From an uncultured Collinsella sp. (lineage in GTDB: Bacteria > Actinomycetota > Coriobacteriia > Coriobacteriales > Coriobacteriaceae), in assembly GCA_900541055.1 (NCBI GenBank), contig UQHZ01000018.1, positions 1-37,809 on the forward strand: DNA of 37,809 bases, read 5' to 3'. Positions 7,267-15,539 of this stretch are shown piece after piece. The first letter of the stretch is position 1. Every line of letters begins with the position of its first letter. The position numbers and the translations under genes were made by a program. The notes under the pieces were generated by a model. It saw only the letters and a list, made by a program, of their open reading frames with translations, was not told the DNA's origin and made no database searches.

Positions 7267-8688
7267 CTACAGTTGTTCAAGGTTGGCAAGAAACGCCACA
7301 TAGAATTCGATGCCGCGCTTGTAGACGTCGACGCCGATGCGTTCGTTGGCGGCATGGATGAGCTTGCGTGCCTCGCCCGAGTAGATAAAGCCGCAGAAGC
7401 GGTAGACGCGATCGCAGATCTCGTTGAACTCGCGCGAGTCGGTGCAGGAGTTCTGCACGTAGGGGGCAAAGCCGGCCTCGGGATAGACACCAGACACGCA
7501 GCGATGGATGTAGTTGAAGGCGGCATCGTTTTCGTAAGGCGAGATGGGCGCGGGCTCGGTGTAGGGAATCGCCTCGTTGATTTCGACGGTGACATGGTCG
7601 GGGCTTACGCCCGAGGCGCGGCACTGCTGAGCGGCGAGCCTGCGAGCGCGCTCAACGGCATCGGCGATGGTCTCGAACGGAGCGATGCGAACGTTGAAAT
7701 TGGCGCGAGCGATCGGTGGCAGCACGTTATGCGCGTTGGAGCCTTCGAGCTGCGTGAGCGCATAGGTTGTGCGCAGCATGGCCGAGGTCTCGGGGCTGGC
7801 GGCCATAATCTTGGTAACCGCGGGGCGTGTGAGCCAGAGGTTGCCAAAGATTGCCTGAAACGTCGCGCTGCTGCGGGCACCCAGCTCGGTCAGTGTGGCC
7901 TCGACGGCGGGCGTGAGCTGCGGCTTGCCGGGGTTGGCCGAGATAGTCTCGCATACACGGCAGAGAAGACGGCAGGCATCGTTTGCCGCAGGCGTAGAGG
8001 CATGGCCGCCGTCGGCGCGCGCCGTGACGGCAAGGTCGACGTGGCCCTTCTCGGACACGCCTACCATGGCAACGGGTTCGGTGACGCCGAGCGGGGCGTC
8101 GGTTGCCACGGCGCCACCCTCATCGAGCACCATGTAGGGATGGATGTTATGCTCGCGAAGCCACTGCACTGCATGGGTTGCAGTAGGTGCGGCGATTTCC
8201 TCGCCATCGCTCGAGAAGAACCAGACATCGCGCGGGGGAACGAAGCCCTGGGCAATCAAATGCTCGGCGGCCTCGAAGAAAGCCGAGACGATGCACTTGG
8301 TGTCGAGTGATCCGCGGGCCCAGATCTCGCCGTCGAAAATCTCGGCTCCAAAGGGGTCGTGTTTCCAGTCCTGGCCCTCGACGGGCACGACGTCCTGATG
8401 CGCCATCATGACGATGGGGTCCAAGGCGGAATCGGTGCCAGGCCAACGCAGGAGCATACCAAAGTCGTCGATGCGTGTGAGCTCGGCGACTTTAAAGAAA
8501 TGCGGATAAAGTCGCTGAAGCGTGGGAATCCACTGGCTGAAGGGCTCATCGTCGCGCTCGGCGATGTTCTCACGCGAAACGGTGGGGATGCGCAGCAATT
8601 CGCAAAAGCGCTCGACGGCTGCCTCGTCTGCCTTGTAGGTGCCTGCATCAAGAGGCACGCCCTGTGCGACCGATACCGATGCTCCCAT
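7267..8688 (-). CDS. M20 family metallopeptidase / N-acyl amino acid hydrolase
   Basis: A 473-residue M20 peptidase of the carboxypeptidase/PM20D1-like group. Metal-site motifs are MMAHQDVVPV (about 92-101), GRGSLDTK-like ARGSLDTK (about 124-131), SSDGEEI and LDEGG; the dimerisation domain contains GGHAST. Normal length for the family. AAAGGAG lies before the ATG. It lies 110 bases downstream of the aconitase X small subunit and upstream of the MFS gene. It could release an amino or hydroxy acid from a conjugate or dipeptide for the enzymes encoded upstream. This role is inferred only from neighbours. Confidence 0.85.
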   Translation of the reverse strand: MGASVSVAQGVPLDAGTYKADEAAVERFCELLRIPTVSRENIAERDDEPFSQWIPTLQRLYPHFFKVAELTRIDDFGMLLRWPGTDSALDPIVMMAHQDVVPVEGQDWKHDPFGAEIFDGEIWARGSLDTKCIVSAFFEAAEHLIAQGFVPPRDVWFFSSDGEEIAAPTATHAVQWLREHNIHPYMVLDEGGAVATDAPLGVTEPVAMVGVSEKGHVDLAVTARADGGHASTPAANDACRLLCRVCETISANPGKPQLTPAVEATLTELGARSSATFQAIFGNLWLTRPAVTKIMAASPETSAMLRTTYALTQLEGSNAHNVLPPIARANFNVRIAPFETIADAVERARRLAAQQCRASGVSPDHVTVEINEAIPYTEPAPISPYENDAAFNYIHRCVSGVYPEAGFAPYVQNSCTDSREFNEICDRVYRFCGFIYSGEARKLIHAANERIGVDVYKRGIEFYVAFLANLEQL

Positions 8689-8798
8689 GGTGGGACTCCT
8701 TTCGTGTTGTATATCGAATACGTCAAGATTATCGCCCGCACCGCGCGTGGGAAACGGCGAAACACGTTGTTCATCTGCGGGCGGCGGGTCGGATAGCC

Positions 8799-9242
8799 TT
8801 AGCCGACGATGACCGTGCCGTCTTCGGCCACGGTGATGGCGTCTCCCGTCGACACGGCATCGAGAAACTCATCGCCCAGGTTGTCAATGGTGGGCATGGG
8901 GGTGTCGGTCCATACACCCGAGAGGATCGCGCCAGCGGCGGCAAGGCTGTCAATGGGTTTGGAAAACAGCAGGCATGCGGGTTGGCGCCCCATTTTGGTG
9001 GCGCAGAAGAGCACCATGCCGCCTGTGGTGGAGCCGATAGTCTGCGGAAGGCACAGGGCGCATCCTGCCAAAGGTTTGCCGTACAAGTCGGGATTGTTTT
9101 GGTCGGAACACGTGGCCTTTTTGTCGCCAAACATCAGTGCCTTCTGAAACGATGCGAGTGTGTTGAGCCCTCCGTGAGAGACAAGTGCCTTGGCGTGGGC
9201 AGTTCCGGGGACAACGACGCGGCCGTGAAAGATTTTTTCCAT
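8799..9242 (-). CDS. Aconitase X small (swivel) subunit
   Basis: A 147-residue protein of the DUF126 family, the swivel domain of aconitase X. Recognisable elements are GRVVVPGTAHAKALVS, the segment GKPLAGCALCLPQTIGSTTG and VWTDTPMPTIDNLGDEF. It forms one active site with the large subunit encoded 14 bases upstream. The chosen ATG has GGAAGG about 9 bases upstream; an upstream in-frame extension overlaps the large subunit gene and has no homology. Split subunits mark the type II aconitase X arrangement rather than the fused type I. Confidence 0.85.
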   Translation of the reverse strand: MEKIFHGRVVVPGTAHAKALVSHGGLNTLASFQKALMFGDKKATCSDQNNPDLYGKPLAGCALCLPQTIGSTTGGMVLFCATKMGRQPACLLFSKPIDSLAAAGAILSGVWTDTPMPTIDNLGDEFLDAVSTGDAITVAEDGTVIVG

Positions 9243-9256
9243 GAGGAGTCGCCTTC

Positions 9257-10534
9257 CTATTTGATTGGTTTTCCGGTGGTGACGTAGGCGAGCACCTCGT
9301 CGTCGGTGTAGTAGCGCGATGCCGAGTACGTACGCAACTTGTTGGAGTTGGTGATGATGGGCATGCTGCCGCAGAGCGGGTTGTTGGTGTACATAAGCGG
9401 GCAGATGCTCGAGACGACGGCGCCGGTAGTCGAGAGGCGTCTGTATGCCGCAGTCTTGCGGAAGGCGTCTGCCACGGATGGGGCGGCGGTCAGTACGGTG
9501 GGTACTCGCACGCGGCAGTTGCCGGAGGCGCTCAGCCCATCGCAGATGGCGTCTGCCCAGTGGGCGAGTTGTGCAGACGAGAGGTGGGGGCAGCCGATGA
9601 AGGCCAGCTTGGGGCGCGCACCCGGGTTCTTCCACATAACGGGGTAACTCGAGCGGATACGTTCCAGCTCGGCGTCGTCAATGCGATAGATTTGGGCGTC
9701 TGGTGTTATGAGTTGTTCGCCTTGTTCGACGGCCTCGGGCGTGATGCCGTCCACGTGGTAGAGCCCGACGGCGCCGTTCGATGCGCTGGCGGCGCCCATG
9801 TCCTTAAGGTAGTCCTGCGTGCCGGGTGTGAGTCCGCGGTCAAACCAGCGGTCGAGGCCTTTAATGTAAGGGACGTCTTCCATCACCTTCATGCCAATGG
9901 CGCTGCCAAGCACTTGCGCTTCGGGCTTGCGCTTACAGTCGACTTCGATGATCCAGGTCGCCTTGCGGCCCTCATCGGTGAGCAGCCCGAATTCCGGGAC
10001 AAAGCCGGCAATTGAGCCGAACATCTCGATGATGCCGGAGTTGCGATTGCAGCGAGCGCCCAACACGGAGTTGGCAAAGACCACGGCGCTGCTTTCTGCC
10101 CAGCTTAGGATGTCGCCACGCCGAGGTCGATTGCCAACCTCGGGTTGATAGCAGGTGCAGGTGAAAGCATCGCTGTCCAATAGGCCCATGCTGCGCAGCT
10201 GTGCCTCGTAATCATCTTGTTTGGAATACATAATCTTGAACAGCAGCTTTTGCAGCGGGTTGGCCGGGACGGCGGGGTCGAGGGGCCTCGGGTCGACCGA
10301 GAATGACTGACCGGACAGGGCGCCGTCTTTCAGCAGCTCATCCATAAGGTCATAGACTGGACCGAGCATGGAGAGGCCAAAACTTGTGACAAGATGACCA
10401 TTTGCGCCGGTCACGGGAACCATGCGCTTGGCACCAAAGCACTCGCCGTACATAACGAGGGTCTTGACCACTTTGGCCATGGCGGGGCCCTTGGCGCCGT
10501 CGAGCAGGGCTTGTTGTTGGGAGGTCAGGTTCAT
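9257..10534 (-). CDS. Aconitase X catalytic (large) subunit
   Basis: A 425-residue member of the DUF521/aconitase X catalytic family, Fe-S dehydratases. Known members dehydrate cis-3-hydroxy-L-proline in bacteria or mevalonate 5-phosphate in archaea. Cysteines in GARCNRNSG, IGCPHLS and SSICPLMYTN are plausible cluster ligands, and PVMWKNPGARPK-LAFIGCPH is typical. The start at 10534 is preferred because GAAAGGATGGG precedes it at a workable distance, whereas the ATG at 10546 is one base from the same AAAGG. Its substrate here is unknown; the adjacent enoate-reductase-like gene suggests a dehydration followed by a double-bond reduction. Confidence 0.87.
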   Translation of the reverse strand: MNLTSQQQALLDGAKGPAMAKVVKTLVMYGECFGAKRMVPVTGANGHLVTSFGLSMLGPVYDLMDELLKDGALSGQSFSVDPRPLDPAVPANPLQKLLFKIMYSKQDDYEAQLRSMGLLDSDAFTCTCYQPEVGNRPRRGDILSWAESSAVVFANSVLGARCNRNSGIIEMFGSIAGFVPEFGLLTDEGRKATWIIEVDCKRKPEAQVLGSAIGMKVMEDVPYIKGLDRWFDRGLTPGTQDYLKDMGAASASNGAVGLYHVDGITPEAVEQGEQLITPDAQIYRIDDAELERIRSSYPVMWKNPGARPKLAFIGCPHLSSAQLAHWADAICDGLSASGNCRVRVPTVLTAAPSVADAFRKTAAYRRLSTTGAVVSSICPLMYTNNPLCGSMPIITNSNKLRTYSASRYYTDDEVLAYVTTGKPIK

Positions 10535-10555
10535 CTGTGAGCCCATCCTTTCGTG

Positions 10556-12877
10556 TTAGATATTGGTGCCGAGTCGATATGCCGCACGGACCGCTTCGAG
10601 CACACGGCCGGGTGCAAACCCATCGCCGATGTTATGCAGCTCGTCTGCGGCATGCGTCTGCTGCAGTTTGTAGAACAGTGCGTCGTCGGGGTGTCCGCCG
10701 CAGGCAATGATTACCAGGTCGCAGGTTAGCTCGAGCGGCTTCCAGTCGTTGCCGATTTTGGGTGCAAGCGGGTTTTCGACGTTTTCGGGCAAGACCGGTG
10801 ACCATGAGACGTAGGGGTCGGGAACGTTTTTGTGGCAGTTGCGACTCAAGTAGAGACGCGCGTACCTCGATGGGGCTCCAGACTCGCGTTTGCCGTCGAC
10901 CTCTGCGCGCTCGACGCGTGTCATATTGAAGAGCAGCACATTGCGTCCCCTGAGCGTATGGAGTAGGTGGCCGCGATTTGCCGTACAGGAGCCCTGCATC
11001 ATGTGAGGCAGCATTTCAATTACGCTGACCTGTGGTATGCCGTGTTCGACGGTGAGCCATTGGGCAACCTCGCAGCCCACGGCCCCTCCGCCAATGATGG
11101 CGACGGTTTTGGCGTTGCCAAGCAGCGCGGGTTGGCGCAGTAGCTGCGTTGCCTGCACGGCATGGCCCGATGCTGCAAGCTCCGTAAGGCCGGGGATGGG
11201 CGGTATCGCATTGGAAGTGCCTGTCGCACACACGATTGCGTCGAAGCCTGCTTTTGCAAGATCTTCGGCGCGTGCTGCCCGTCCAAGCTCGAGTGCCAGG
11301 TTCCCGTTGGGTTTTTCTGCCTGCTCGCGCACCTGTCGAACAAGATAGGAGCGGTAATTATCGAGGTCGAACTTGATCCGGGCGGCGCTGGCGGAGAGGA
11401 GTTTTCCTCCAAGTCCATCTTCGGCGTCGATGAGCTTTACGTCGTGGCCACGACGCGCAGCGATTAGCGCACAGACCATCCCGGCGGGCCCGGCTCCTAC
11501 CACCGCTATGCGTTTGGATTCTATGGCGGGAGCGGGTATCTGGGGCATGAGGTATTCAAAGCTGCAGCGTGGATTGACGGCGCACTGCGGGTGGCCCCCT
11601 TCGACAAACTCGTTGAGGCATCCTTCCTGGCATCCGATGCAGGGGCGAATATCTGCCACGCGACCGGCGTACGCCTTGTTGGGCCACTCGGGATCCGCAA
11701 GCAGCGGGCGTCCGAGCATGATCATATCGGCGTCGCCATTGCGAAGGGCGCGTTCGGCAATGTCGGGGTAGCCCAACTTACCCACCGCGACAACGGGTAC
11801 GGGAAGGCCGGCATTGGAGCGGATATTGTCGGCGGCAAAGCGCTCCCGAACGGCGCGCGCCACGGGAACGAAGCAGCCTGCGGGCATGCTCGCAGGCGGG
11901 TGGGGCATCCACCAGTTGTCGTAGCAACCCAGGTCGACGTCAAAGATATCTACTCCTGCCGTCACGAGCTCTTCCATATAGCACAGGGTCTGTTCGACCG
12001 TGCGGCCGCCGCGCATGCGTCCCAGATAGGTCGAATTCATGACCTGCTCGTCATAGGTTTCCTCGAGTGCAAGCGAAAGGTCGATGCGGTACATAATGGG
12101 GTAGTCGGGCCCAACGCGGCGACGGATTTCTTTGACCATATCGAGGCCAAATTGACGCCAATCGGCATAACGTCCGAGCTTGCGATGGTTAAAGGCGGGG
12201 TTTCCGAGCTGCTCGATAAGATAGCCTTCGTGTCCGTGCAAATAGACGCCATCGATGCCCATGGCATGGGCATCGGCCGCCGCTTGGCCGATATTGTTTA
12301 CGATACGGCGCAGCTTTTGGTCCGAGAGGCGCATGCATGGAATGGCGGGGATGTAGTAGTTAGGCAAGAAACTCGCCGAGACCGGAAACTTCTTTTGCGT
12401 GATGAGGCATTGCGGGTTGCCCACGCGGCCGAGTCCAGCCGTAAGCTGGACAAAAATGAGCGATCCGAAGGCATGGACGCCTTGGGCAAGGTCGCGCCAG
12501 CCTGCCATAACGGTTCGGCTTCGATCGATGCGCGGGAAATAGGTGAGCTTGTCCAGCTCGGTGACCGTGGTATCGATGCTGTGGCTTACCGGCACGAGCC
12601 CTGTTGTGATGAGGCCGCAGCCGCCTTTGGCGCGGGCGAAAAAGTACTGCAGCATCATGTCGCTGGGGCGGCCAGTTTCCTCGCACATGTCGATATTGCC
12701 CATCGGTGCCATGACAATGCGGTTTTTGACGGTGAGCTTGTTAATTTTGATGGGAGAGAAGAGCTTGTCAAAAGGATAGAGCTCTTGTGTCATGCGGGAC
12801 GATCCGCAACCGGTTTTTTTGGCGGGCCAGCTGTCGAATGAGTCGACGAGTTGCTGTACCAGTACGTCTTTTCCCAA
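10556..12877 (-). CDS. Old yellow enzyme-type FMN/[4Fe-4S]/FAD reductase
   Basis: A 773-residue enzyme of the 2,4-dienoyl-CoA reductase/enoate reductase/trimethylamine dehydrogenase class. An FMN TIM barrel (about 30-400; APMGN, QLTAGLGR, HGHEGYLIEQ) is followed by the cluster motif C-X2-C-X3-C-X11-C at about 413-432 (CIGCQEGC and CAVNPR), then FAD (VVGAGPAG, about 459) and NAD (IIGGGAVG) sites. It should reduce an activated C=C bond. The start is TTG at 12875-12877 with AAAGGA 6 bases upstream; a later ATG at MTQELYPF has no good ribosome site, so there is a 28-residue N-terminal extension. It is first in the aconitase X operon, 21 bases before the large subunit. Acyl-CoA or free-acid substrate cannot be decided. 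Confidence 0.87.
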   Translation of the reverse strand: MGKDVLVQQLVDSFDSWPAKKTGCGSSRMTQELYPFDKLFSPIKINKLTVKNRIVMAPMGNIDMCEETGRPSDMMLQYFFARAKGGCGLITTGLVPVSHSIDTTVTELDKLTYFPRIDRSRTVMAGWRDLAQGVHAFGSLIFVQLTAGLGRVGNPQCLITQKKFPVSASFLPNYYIPAIPCMRLSDQKLRRIVNNIGQAAADAHAMGIDGVYLHGHEGYLIEQLGNPAFNHRKLGRYADWRQFGLDMVKEIRRRVGPDYPIMYRIDLSLALEETYDEQVMNSTYLGRMRGGRTVEQTLCYMEELVTAGVDIFDVDLGCYDNWWMPHPPASMPAGCFVPVARAVRERFAADNIRSNAGLPVPVVAVGKLGYPDIAERALRNGDADMIMLGRPLLADPEWPNKAYAGRVADIRPCIGCQEGCLNEFVEGGHPQCAVNPRCSFEYLMPQIPAPAIESKRIAVVGAGPAGMVCALIAARRGHDVKLIDAEDGLGGKLLSASAARIKFDLDNYRSYLVRQVREQAEKPNGNLALELGRAARAEDLAKAGFDAIVCATGTSNAIPPIPGLTELAASGHAVQATQLLRQPALLGNAKTVAIIGGGAVGCEVAQWLTVEHGIPQVSVIEMLPHMMQGSCTANRGHLLHTLRGRNVLLFNMTRVERAEVDGKRESGAPSRYARLYLSRNCHKNVPDPYVSWSPVLPENVENPLAPKIGNDWKPLELTCDLVIIACGGHPDDALFYKLQQTHAADELHNIGDGFAPGRVLEAVRAAYRLGTNI

Positions 12878-12893
12878 TGAGGTTCCTTTCAGA

Positions 12894-12943
12894 TGTTGAC
12901 AAGGTAACAAAGCAGTTTACGTCTAAATGTTTAATAGTCAACA
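12894..12943 (-). promoter_or_regulatory. Candidate promoter and inverted repeat of the aconitase X operon
   Basis: On the minus strand TTGACT (12936-12941) and TAAACT (12914-12919) are 16 bases apart. They lie between the arms of a 7-bp inverted repeat, TGTTGAC (12894-12900) and GTCAACA (12937-12943), which overlaps the -35. This could be an operator. Confidence 0.4.
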
Positions 12944-13046
12944 ACAAAGGCATGAGTTCGGTGAAGGAAGAAAGGGACTAATGAGTGTCAGATGGCAAGC
13001 TATGTCGCGACATTAGCTCCCAGCTAATGAATTTGAGTTCGCTGCC

Positions 13047-13094
13047 TCCTACGATGTGCTGTGTGCCGGCACAGTAGCCGGATCGTAGGAAGGA
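13047..13094 (+). promoter_or_regulatory. Leader hairpin overlapping the ribosome site of the FxLYD gene
   Basis: TCCTACGAT (13047-13055) pairs with ATCGTAGGA (13082-13090), enclosing the 12-base palindrome TGTGCCGGCACA (13062-13073). The 3' arm shares its GGA with the GGAAGG ribosome site (about 13088-13093), so folding would partly mask it. Confidence 0.45.
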
Positions 13095-13100
13095 TGCATA

Positions 13101-13544
13101 ATGGCAAAAGAGGGAAAGAAGCCGATCGGCAAGATCGTTTTGGGCGTCATCGTGGTGCTCGTTGTTGCCGGCGTCGTGGGTTCTATGGGCGGTAACTCGT
13201 CTGATTCGTCTACGGGTGATGCAGCAAAGCCTGCCGAACAGACCCAGCAAGTCGAGGAGAAAAAAGAGGCACAAGAACCCTATACGGTTTCGGATGAGGC
13301 CGGGGATACGTCTAATCAGTTCGCGTATAAGATCACTGGCACGTTGACCAATAATACGGATAAAGAGCAAAGCTACATTCAGATTGAGTATGTTCTGTAT
13401 GACGCAGACGGCAATCAGGTGGGAACGGCTCTTGCGAACACCAACCATCTCAAAGCGGGCGGCACCTGGAAGTTCGAAGCGATGAGCACGGTATCTCCCG
13501 ACCAGGTTGCCAGCTGGGAACGTTCTGACGTGAGCGGTTTTTAA
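13101..13544 (+). CDS. Membrane-anchored FxLYD-domain protein
   Basis: A 147-residue protein with a basic N-terminus (MAKEGKKPIGK), one membrane segment (about 11-29), a Ser/Asp/Glu-rich linker (about 30-62) and a C-terminal beta domain (about 72-147). That domain contains the FxLYD-like pattern IEYVLYDADGNQVG followed by LKAGGTWKFEA. The domain should lie outside the membrane; its function is unknown. GGAAGG lies 7-8 bases before the ATG. It is followed on the same strand by an HTH protein and a Ser/Thr kinase, though a shared role is not shown. Confidence 0.8.
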   Translation: MAKEGKKPIGKIVLGVIVVLVVAGVVGSMGGNSSDSSTGDAAKPAEQTQQVEEKKEAQEPYTVSDEAGDTSNQFAYKITGTLTNNTDKEQSYIQIEYVLYDADGNQVGTALANTNHLKAGGTWKFEAMSTVSPDQVASWERSDVSGF

Positions 13545-13591
13545 CTAGAATTAAAAACATGGTTACTATGCGAGCTGGGGGGTGAGGCCAT

Positions 13592-14014
13592 ATGCCTGAT
13601 AAGAAGCTAACCGAAGAGTTGCTCAACGAGCTGCTCGATGCTCCGAGTATCGAGGGCTATATCAAAGAGCACGACTTTACCGCCCCGTCGCTTTCGGAGT
13701 ATCTGAAACAGCTTTTGGAAGAAAAGGGGCTGGAGCGCTCGCGCGTGGTGCGTATGGCCGACCTCAACGAGACGTTTGGCTATCAGATCTTTACCGGTGC
13801 GCGGCATCCGAGCCGCAATAAGGTGCTGCAGATTGCCTTTGCCATGGCGCTGACGCTCAAGGAGACCAACCGCGCCTTGTCGGCGGCGGGCGCCAATGTC
13901 CTCAACTGCAAGGACCGCCGTGACGCCATCATCATTTTCTGTATCGATCGTGGCTGCAGCCTGCAAAAGGTGAACGAGGAGCTGTATCGCTTTGGTGAGG
14001 AGACGGTGAGCTAA
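13592..14014 (+). CDS. Helix-turn-helix protein paired with a Ser/Thr kinase
   Basis: A 140-residue protein with an XRE-like helix-turn-helix around residues 45-92 (SRVVRMADLNETFGYQIFTG followed by RNKVLQIAFAM), then a helical C-terminus. The N-terminal 35 residues are acidic and helical. GGTGAGG lies 5 bases before the ATG. It lies 86 bases upstream of a membrane Ser/Thr kinase. It could be a transcription regulator or adaptor phosphorylated by that kinase; this is inferred from adjacency only. Confidence 0.75.
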   Translation: MPDKKLTEELLNELLDAPSIEGYIKEHDFTAPSLSEYLKQLLEEKGLERSRVVRMADLNETFGYQIFTGARHPSRNKVLQIAFAMALTLKETNRALSAAGANVLNCKDRRDAIIIFCIDRGCSLQKVNEELYRFGEETVS

Positions 14015-14050
14015 CGGTTGGCTGCCGGCGGAAGCGCCGTTCACGATATT

Positions 14051-14093
14051 TAGAACGTGCAGGGCACGGGCGTCATGGGGCGTCCGCGCCCTG
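14051..14093 (+). other. Imperfect GC hairpin between HTH and kinase genes
   Basis: GCAGGGCACGGGCGTC pairs imperfectly with GGCGTCCGCGCCCTGC in front of GTTATT. It may be a weak terminator or attenuator that separates the HTH gene from the kinase gene, which begins 7 bases later without an obvious ribosome site. Confidence 0.4.
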
Positions 14094-14100
14094 CGTTATT

Positions 14101-15501
14101 ATGGACGCTATGGATACTCAGAGCCCAACATATTCCGATGATGAGCTGACCGCTGCGCTCGCCGGACACCTGGCGTCACTTGAGCGTGATGACAGCTATC
14201 GCGTAGACCGTGTGCTCAAGCACTCCGACGTCGAGACGACCGAGCTCGTGTACTTTGAGGGCTCCGGCGGAGGATCTCTTGGCCCCTTTGTTCGCAAGCG
14301 CATCGACGCGTCGGCCCAGATTGGCGGGGCGTATGAACGCCTGTTTGCGGCCCAGCATGCTGGGCGACGTTACGAGCACTTGCCTCGGATTGTCGATTGC
14401 CGCCGCGTGGGCGACGAGCTTTGCGTGGTCATGGAATACATCGAAGGCGAAACGCTCGGGGCCCTGGTGGGGCGTTTGGGTGCGACGCCCGATTATGCCT
14501 GTGAGCTGTTTGGCGCCCTTTGTGATGCAGTTGCGGAGCTCCATGCCGGCTTTGCGTCGGCGGGGGAGATGGCTGCGCCGGTGATCCATCGCGACCTAAA
14601 GCCCTCGAATATCATCGTATCGGGCGCAAACTATACGCCCGATACAGGCATGACATTTTCATCGCTGGTGATTATCGACTTGGGAATCGCTCGCGTGTGG
14701 CGCGAGGGAGCCGATGCCGATACCGTTAAGTTTGGCACGCGTCCCTATGCGCCGCCCGAGCAGTATGGTTTTGGCCAGACGAGCGTGCGCAGCGATGTCT
14801 ATGCGCTCGGTGCCCTGCTGTTCTTTTGTCTGACGGGGGCCGACCCCAAGCCGGGTCGGAACATGCGCGAGCAATGCGAGGCATATGATATCCCCGCCTC
14901 GCTTGCCGATGTTATTTGCATGGCGATGGCGCTCGATCCGGACAAGCGCTTTGCAAGCGCGAAGGCGCTAGGGCACGCTGCGCGTGCATCCTATGCGTTG
15001 TCCGCACCGACGCCGTCGTCCGCGCCGAATGCTGCTTCCTTCCAAGAGCCTCCGGAGCGGCGAGCCGTGTGCCCTGCGCCCGTGCTCCCCACGGATCAGT
15101 CTCAGGGCGGATTGCCGTTGGTGCCTGAGCGCCCGAATTTACTCTCCCGCATTCCCGACACCGTTGGGCGCATTTGGAACGCATTCGTCTATCTTTCGCT
15201 ACTTGTTTTCTTTGCCGGAAGCCATTTTGCCGTTTTTCATCCTACGGGCGCCAACCAAAACTACCCGATGTGGTTTCTCGCGATTGAGTATTTTATCTTC
15301 GTCGACGGTCTCGTAGTGCTCATCCATTTTGTGATGCTCGACAAACGCCGCCTTCGCCGGCGGTTTGAGCTACTCGATAGATACCGCGGTAAAAAGCTTG
15401 CAAAGCTCTGGCTCAAGGCTATGGGTGTGCTCTTGTTGGTAATGATTATCATTGTTGCCATTGCAAACGCGACTGGCGTCGTCGATACCTCCGTCGTGTA
15501 A
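14101..15501 (+). CDS. Membrane-associated Ser/Thr protein kinase
   Basis: A 466-residue Hanks-type kinase. The kinase domain (about 35-295) has a candidate ATP lysine in VRKRID (Lys66), the hinge EYIEGETLG, the catalytic loop VIHRDLKPSN (161-170, Asp165), a DLG magnesium motif in place of DFG (193-195) and the activation-loop end GTRPYAPPEQYG. A Pro/Ser-rich linker (about 300-345) leads to three C-terminal hydrophobic segments (about 360-378, 388-410 and 438-458). There are no PASTA repeats, unlike PknB. The start at 14101 lacks a clear ribosome site; ATG at 14110 is an alternative. The kinase should face the cytoplasm. Confidence 0.88.
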   Translation: MDAMDTQSPTYSDDELTAALAGHLASLERDDSYRVDRVLKHSDVETTELVYFEGSGGGSLGPFVRKRIDASAQIGGAYERLFAAQHAGRRYEHLPRIVDCRRVGDELCVVMEYIEGETLGALVGRLGATPDYACELFGALCDAVAELHAGFASAGEMAAPVIHRDLKPSNIIVSGANYTPDTGMTFSSLVIIDLGIARVWREGADADTVKFGTRPYAPPEQYGFGQTSVRSDVYALGALLFFCLTGADPKPGRNMREQCEAYDIPASLADVICMAMALDPDKRFASAKALGHAARASYALSAPTPSSAPNAASFQEPPERRAVCPAPVLPTDQSQGGLPLVPERPNLLSRIPDTVGRIWNAFVYLSLLVFFAGSHFAVFHPTGANQNYPMWFLAIEYFIFVDGLVVLIHFVMLDKRRLRRRFELLDRYRGKKLAKLWLKAMGVLLLVMIIIVAIANATGVVDTSVV

Positions 15502-15505
15502 AAGA

Positions 15506-15529
15506 AAAGGGCCCCAACTGGGGCCCTTT
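15506..15529. terminator. Bidirectional terminator
   Basis: AAAGGGCCCC (15506-15515) pairs perfectly with GGGGCCCTTT (15520-15529) around AACT. It lies between the convergent kinase and secreted-protein genes. Confidence 0.85.
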
Positions 15530-15539
15530 GACGTTGATC

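Noticed and set aside
11591..12841. 416-residue plus-strand frame opposite the ene-reductase
   Set aside because: No recognisable domain; the minus-strand frame has FMN, Fe-S, FAD and NAD motifs.
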